Assembly (NCBI GenBank): GCA_037952775.1
Contig: JBANAY010000001.1
Location: 5,084,001 to 5,148,000 of the forward strand
DNA from: Clonostachys chloroleuca
Lineage: Eukaryota; Ascomycota; Sordariomycetes; Hypocreales; Bionectriaceae
Direction of reading: 5' to 3'
DNA length: 64,000 nucleotides
The position numbers and the translations under genes are program-made. Shown piece after piece: positions 60,925-64,000 of this stretch; positions within the stretch are counted from its first letter, which is position 1, and each line of letters starts with the position of its first letter. The notes beneath the pieces are model-generated. The model worked only from the letters and a program-made list of their open reading frames with translations, did not search any database and was not told where the DNA came from.

Positions 60925-61761
60925 ACTCAATGATTTATTTAGTTATTCTCTATTCTAGCGTTCATCTTTTGCCCAGCTTTAGGCCCTATCAACTTTGTTT
61001 GGCGTAATCGCAAATGGTGATAGGCAAGCAAGAGGACTACTTTACATTGGATTGTGACGAAGGAAAAGGAGATTTCGACATCAACACTGTGAGCCATCGT
61101 CCACGCGTTCATCTCGTTATCAACCCAAACCGTGAGAGGAGCCGACAGACGAGACAAGAGATCGGCTCTGTCGCGTCACAAGAAACAGCACCGACCCGCC
61201 GCCACAAACCCAGCTGACGCACCAACACCCCGACCCCCCGACCACTGTAAGTTCTTACTAGACCTGGTTGGTCGGGCGGTATACCCAGCAGCCCGCGGTG
61301 ACCCTTGGGGTTAGCGTGTCCCGGGTATGTAGTACCATACTTCATATTACGTAGTCCAAAGTTATCGTGGCTGGGGTCACGTTATGGTTTACAGTAATTT
61401 GTATCTGTGGTCGTAAGCTGTAGGTCGACGGAAATACGCAAGCAAGTACACGGCTCTAGAGGATATTGATTGATTATACTTGCGTCAGCCTCCAATTTGT
61501 TGCAGTAGGGGTGGCTCCCGTAAAGTAGACCTAGGCCGGCCACAAAATGGGGGACGGGCCGTACAAGTGACCGTCCGCCTAGTCCGTGATCCGGGACGTC
61601 AATGTGCGAGAGTCCAAGAGTCATAACCATTTAAGATGGCAAGGACCGGCATGGATTAGCAGGCAACTTTTTCCTCCCGGGCAGCGGAAAGACGCGTGAG
61701 ATTATTCCGGCTGGTTATTTCGAACTCATCATCTGATAAAGGGTACGGGTTGGTTGGAGCG
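60925..61761. other. Intergenic, no supported gene
   Basis: Small overlapping ORFs only; GC-rich stretch around 61,200-61,320. Nothing recognised. Confidence 0.45.
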
Positions 61762-62184
61762 ATGACGCCCTCCACCTTGCGGTTTGAGAATGTGACGGGA
61801 GATCAGCTCTGCCGGTTCTCCTCGGTGGCCTATCCTTTCTGCCCCGCGGTTCGTGATATCTGTCGCCCGCGCCCGGGTCCCGGTACCAAGATCGGCCTCC
61901 TTGAACGACCCTGGTCCGAGACCCGCGATGCCGAGGCCCCTGGTCGTCCCGTCCGCAGACCGCCAGAGGGCTATGAGCCCATCCATCTCGACGCACACTC
62001 CGATACTTCTTTGCTCGCCAAGGACGGTGACGAGCTTGACGACGAGGGTGGAGGGACCGACGACTCTTCGCTCTCCGGGAACGAGCGCGAAGATAAGACT
62101 CCGGACCTTGAATACGGTGCGAGGAGTGGTAGTTTGCGAGCACGGTTCACCAGGGCAGTGGAAGGGTATGAGTCATCGATGTGA
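61762..62184 (+). CDS. Hypothetical acidic protein, 140 residues
   Basis: The frame from the first ATG (MTPSTLRFENVTG) ends at 62184. It has a Pro/Arg-rich middle, a strongly acidic segment (DGDELDDEGGGTDDSS, about 90-105) and a conserved-looking tail, GARSGSLRARFTRAVEGYESSM. The frame is open for 22 codons upstream without ATG, so this may be the last exon of a longer gene. GC-rich antisense ORFs overlap but look like shadows, for example a poly-Ser run opposite the acidic stretch. No family recognised. Confidence 0.4.
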   Translation: MTPSTLRFENVTGDQLCRFSSVAYPFCPAVRDICRPRPGPGTKIGLLERPWSETRDAEAPGRPVRRPPEGYEPIHLDAHSDTSLLAKDGDELDDEGGGTDDSSLSGNEREDKTPDLEYGARSGSLRARFTRAVEGYESSM

Positions 62185-63100
62185 GCCGCAGCACGAGCAT
62201 GCATCAGCATATCTCAGTACCTCTCATGCAATTCGCCACCGTTTGATACTGGCAACAGCGCGTTACAGCGTATCGCGCGGGTGCGTCTGCGAGTGTGTAC
62301 ACAGACCCTAGGACGCCTCACGTTACGCGCGATTGCTGACTTCACCGGATAGAGGGGTAAGTATCGTGGCAGGTTTAGTTGGGGCATCGTGCTGTTGCTA
62401 ACTGTTGGCCGCTTAGAACGGACTTGGCACAGGGGCCCACCAAAGAAAGCACAGAAGCTGTAGTACTAAAAATGTCTGGTCACACCACGTGCCCTTGTGC
62501 ATATTTCAAGTCCCAACAACTTCATCGGTCAATAACAATCTTGAAGAAAAAAGAAAAAAAAAAAAAAAAGAAAAAAAAGAAGAACAAAAGGACAAAAAAA
62601 TCACATACAAACACAGCAAAATGTAATAGAGTTAACAGAATGAACTCTTGGAATTGCGTATTATGAGATATCGCCAGGCGCCGATCCCTCGAATTAAGGA
62701 AAATCCGCAATATAACAAATTTTTTTAGCTTTATATTGAGAAAAATGGAAGTTAATCTAGGTACAGAAGGCCTACTTATTGACCATTTCAGTCCCTTACC
62801 ACACCTAAAATTCGATATATCAAAATTATTATTATTTCCTGTAGCTAATGTGACCGTAACAAAATCCCTATTACCTTTCACATATGAGATGAAGTTCCTC
62901 TTAGCCAACGGGCTCTGTATAGTAGTTATATGATTGTACGTAATTCCTAGCGCTGGTATATCTAGAGCAACCGCCAAAGTACCTTCTCAACTGGAACAAT
63001 CAAAGCCATTAAAAGCTAATTCGTGCAGTAATACTCTCTCTCTTAAGAAGAAGAATAAAGACAACCACCAGTCCATCAACTGACGCTCTACTGAGACTTG
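62185..63100. other. Intergenic; includes A-rich purine tract
   Basis: An A/G-only tract of about 60 nt lies near 62,543-62,601. The 151-codon minus ORF at 62,522-62,977 ends in poly-Phe encoded by this tract and has no motif. Local AT content rises between 62.6 and 63.0 kb. Confidence 0.5.
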
Positions 63101-63159
63101 AGTGGCCGAAATCTCCCAGTTTGATGCATACTGTTGAGGTGGTTGATCAAATCAAGCCC

Positions 63160-64000
63160 TGAAGCCTATTGTGCTGTATCCGACAGGCAGAATAGGTAAA
63201 AATAGATAGATCTACCACCCACAAGCCTAAGACCCTCGATGCCCGGGGGTCGATTGTATATCCGTACAAACCCATCCAGGTAGTCCCTTAGCGGTCTACG
63301 AGGGAACATGGGCTAGTTCTTCTAGAGGGCCTGTTCCTCCTCAGACTTCGAGACTGATTGTGCTGCTGGGTTCACCGCTTAGTTAACGTTGTTGAACGGG
63401 AGGGCGGTCTGCTTAGGCGGACCCAGAAGTTGGCGGACATCTTCGGGGCTTAGGAGGCCACCTATGGCGGGCGTGGTGGGTGAGGTGGAAGATACCGAGA
63501 ATGGAGGGGTGATATAGGGGCTGGGCCCGGGGGCCGAGAGTACCACAGGGCCTGCTTAACCCCTATTTGTCGGCGTGGAAATGGGTAGCCCTGCGCCACT
63601 CATTGGAGATATTTGAGGACGAGCTTGGGTTTATCTTAATTGAACAGGCCGAAGCTGGATGTTAGGAGTCCGACGAGCACAGGGTTGAATCACCGGATAC
63701 GAATTGGATCTGGGGACAGCGGTTGTTAGGGATGGCGTCCAAGCTTGGGATTGAGGCTGGATCTGCGGCCGAGTCTGTGTCTGTATACTGGCTCCAGATG
63801 AGATATGAAGTCTTTGCAGAGGCTGGGGTGATCCCTGAGGAGGTGTTCCCTGAGGCTGAGGTAGTCCCTGGGGTTGAGGTAGTCCCTGAGGTTGAGCTAG
63901 TACTGGACAGAAAGACTGGACTAGACTGTGGGAGTGAATCTGGGACTGTGGTTCCGCTAATTTCTGAGTTTGAATGGGAGATTGTAGTGGTTTCTGAGGA
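63160..64000 (-). pseudogene. Gln/Pro-rich gene broken by RIP-type stops, partial
   Basis: A minus frame enters from the right edge and stays readable for about 280 codons. It is very Gln/Pro-rich at first, with QPQGLPQPQGLPQPQG-type repeats near 63,830-63,900. A more ordered part follows (LLSPEDVRQLLGPPKQT, then FPRRPLRDYLDGFVRIYNRPP). At least five internal stops occur (TAA three times, then TAG twice), each one C-to-T change from a Gln codon, as fits a Gln-rich protein. No frameshift is needed. The function is unknown; low-complexity Gln/Pro proteins are often transcription cofactors. The start lies outside the window. Confidence 0.55.

Noticed and set aside
62522..62977. 151-codon minus ORF ending in poly-Phe
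   Set aside because: Its end is encoded by the A-rich tract and the rest has no recognisable features.
1..64000. CRISPR arrays, rRNA and tRNA genes
   Set aside because: None seen; the repeats present are ankyrin units, minisatellites and RIP-degraded elements.

Overview
The window looks like a nuclear chromosome segment of a filamentous ascomycete (Pezizomycotina). Three things point there: short spliceosomal introns (about 42-115 nt) with GTNNGT donors and CTRAY-like branch sites, gene families typical of these fungi (FunK1 kinase, a PNP-NACHT-ankyrin NLR, a patatin-like lipase, C2H2 and chromodomain proteins), and a huge AT-rich block with the signature of repeat-induced point mutation (RIP). 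The species cannot be named from sequence alone.

Layout. 1-5.6 kb is normal-GC DNA: the 3' part of a patatin-like phospholipase gene (minus, cut by the left edge), an unrecognised ORF remnant, a pair of inverted repeat arms, and a complete two-exon chromodomain/AT-hook gene (minus) with a TATA box and a 19-nt G tract in its promoter. About 5.6-47.2 kb is an AT-rich island. Its left part (5.6-32.6 kb) is almost pure TpA-rich DNA with no long ORF; its right part (32.6-47.2 kb) is milder, so damaged genes can still be read. These include an alanine-rich coiled-coil frame, a second coiled-coil protein, an aminoglycoside-phosphotransferase-like gene, a long plus-strand gene, and a damaged paralogue of a gene that survives at 48 kb. 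Their in-frame stops fall where CAA, CAG, CGA or TGG would be. Several tandem and dispersed repeats and an unusual pair of 48-bp palindromes lie here too.

47.2-64 kb returns to normal GC: a small degenerate gene family in partial copies (47.7-49.8 kb); a three-exon cupin-like gene (+); a four-exon C2H2 zinc-finger gene (-) divergent from a small CxxCxGxG zinc protein (+); a FunK1 kinase carrying an upstream D...ExK nuclease-like signature (+); and an NLR (+) with a nucleoside-phosphorylase-like domain, a NACHT NTPase and twelve nearly identical 33-residue ankyrin repeats. The NLR carries three separate lesions: a TGA, a -1 frameshift in a C run, and a lost splice donor. The right edge holds a Gln/Pro-rich gene broken by the same kind of stops.

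The genes do not form a pathway. The theme is a compartmentalised accessory region in which fast-evolving self/non-self and signalling genes (NLR, FunK1, patatin) sit beside a genome-defence graveyard. All exon boundaries were worked out by eye from splice signals and frame and need transcript support.
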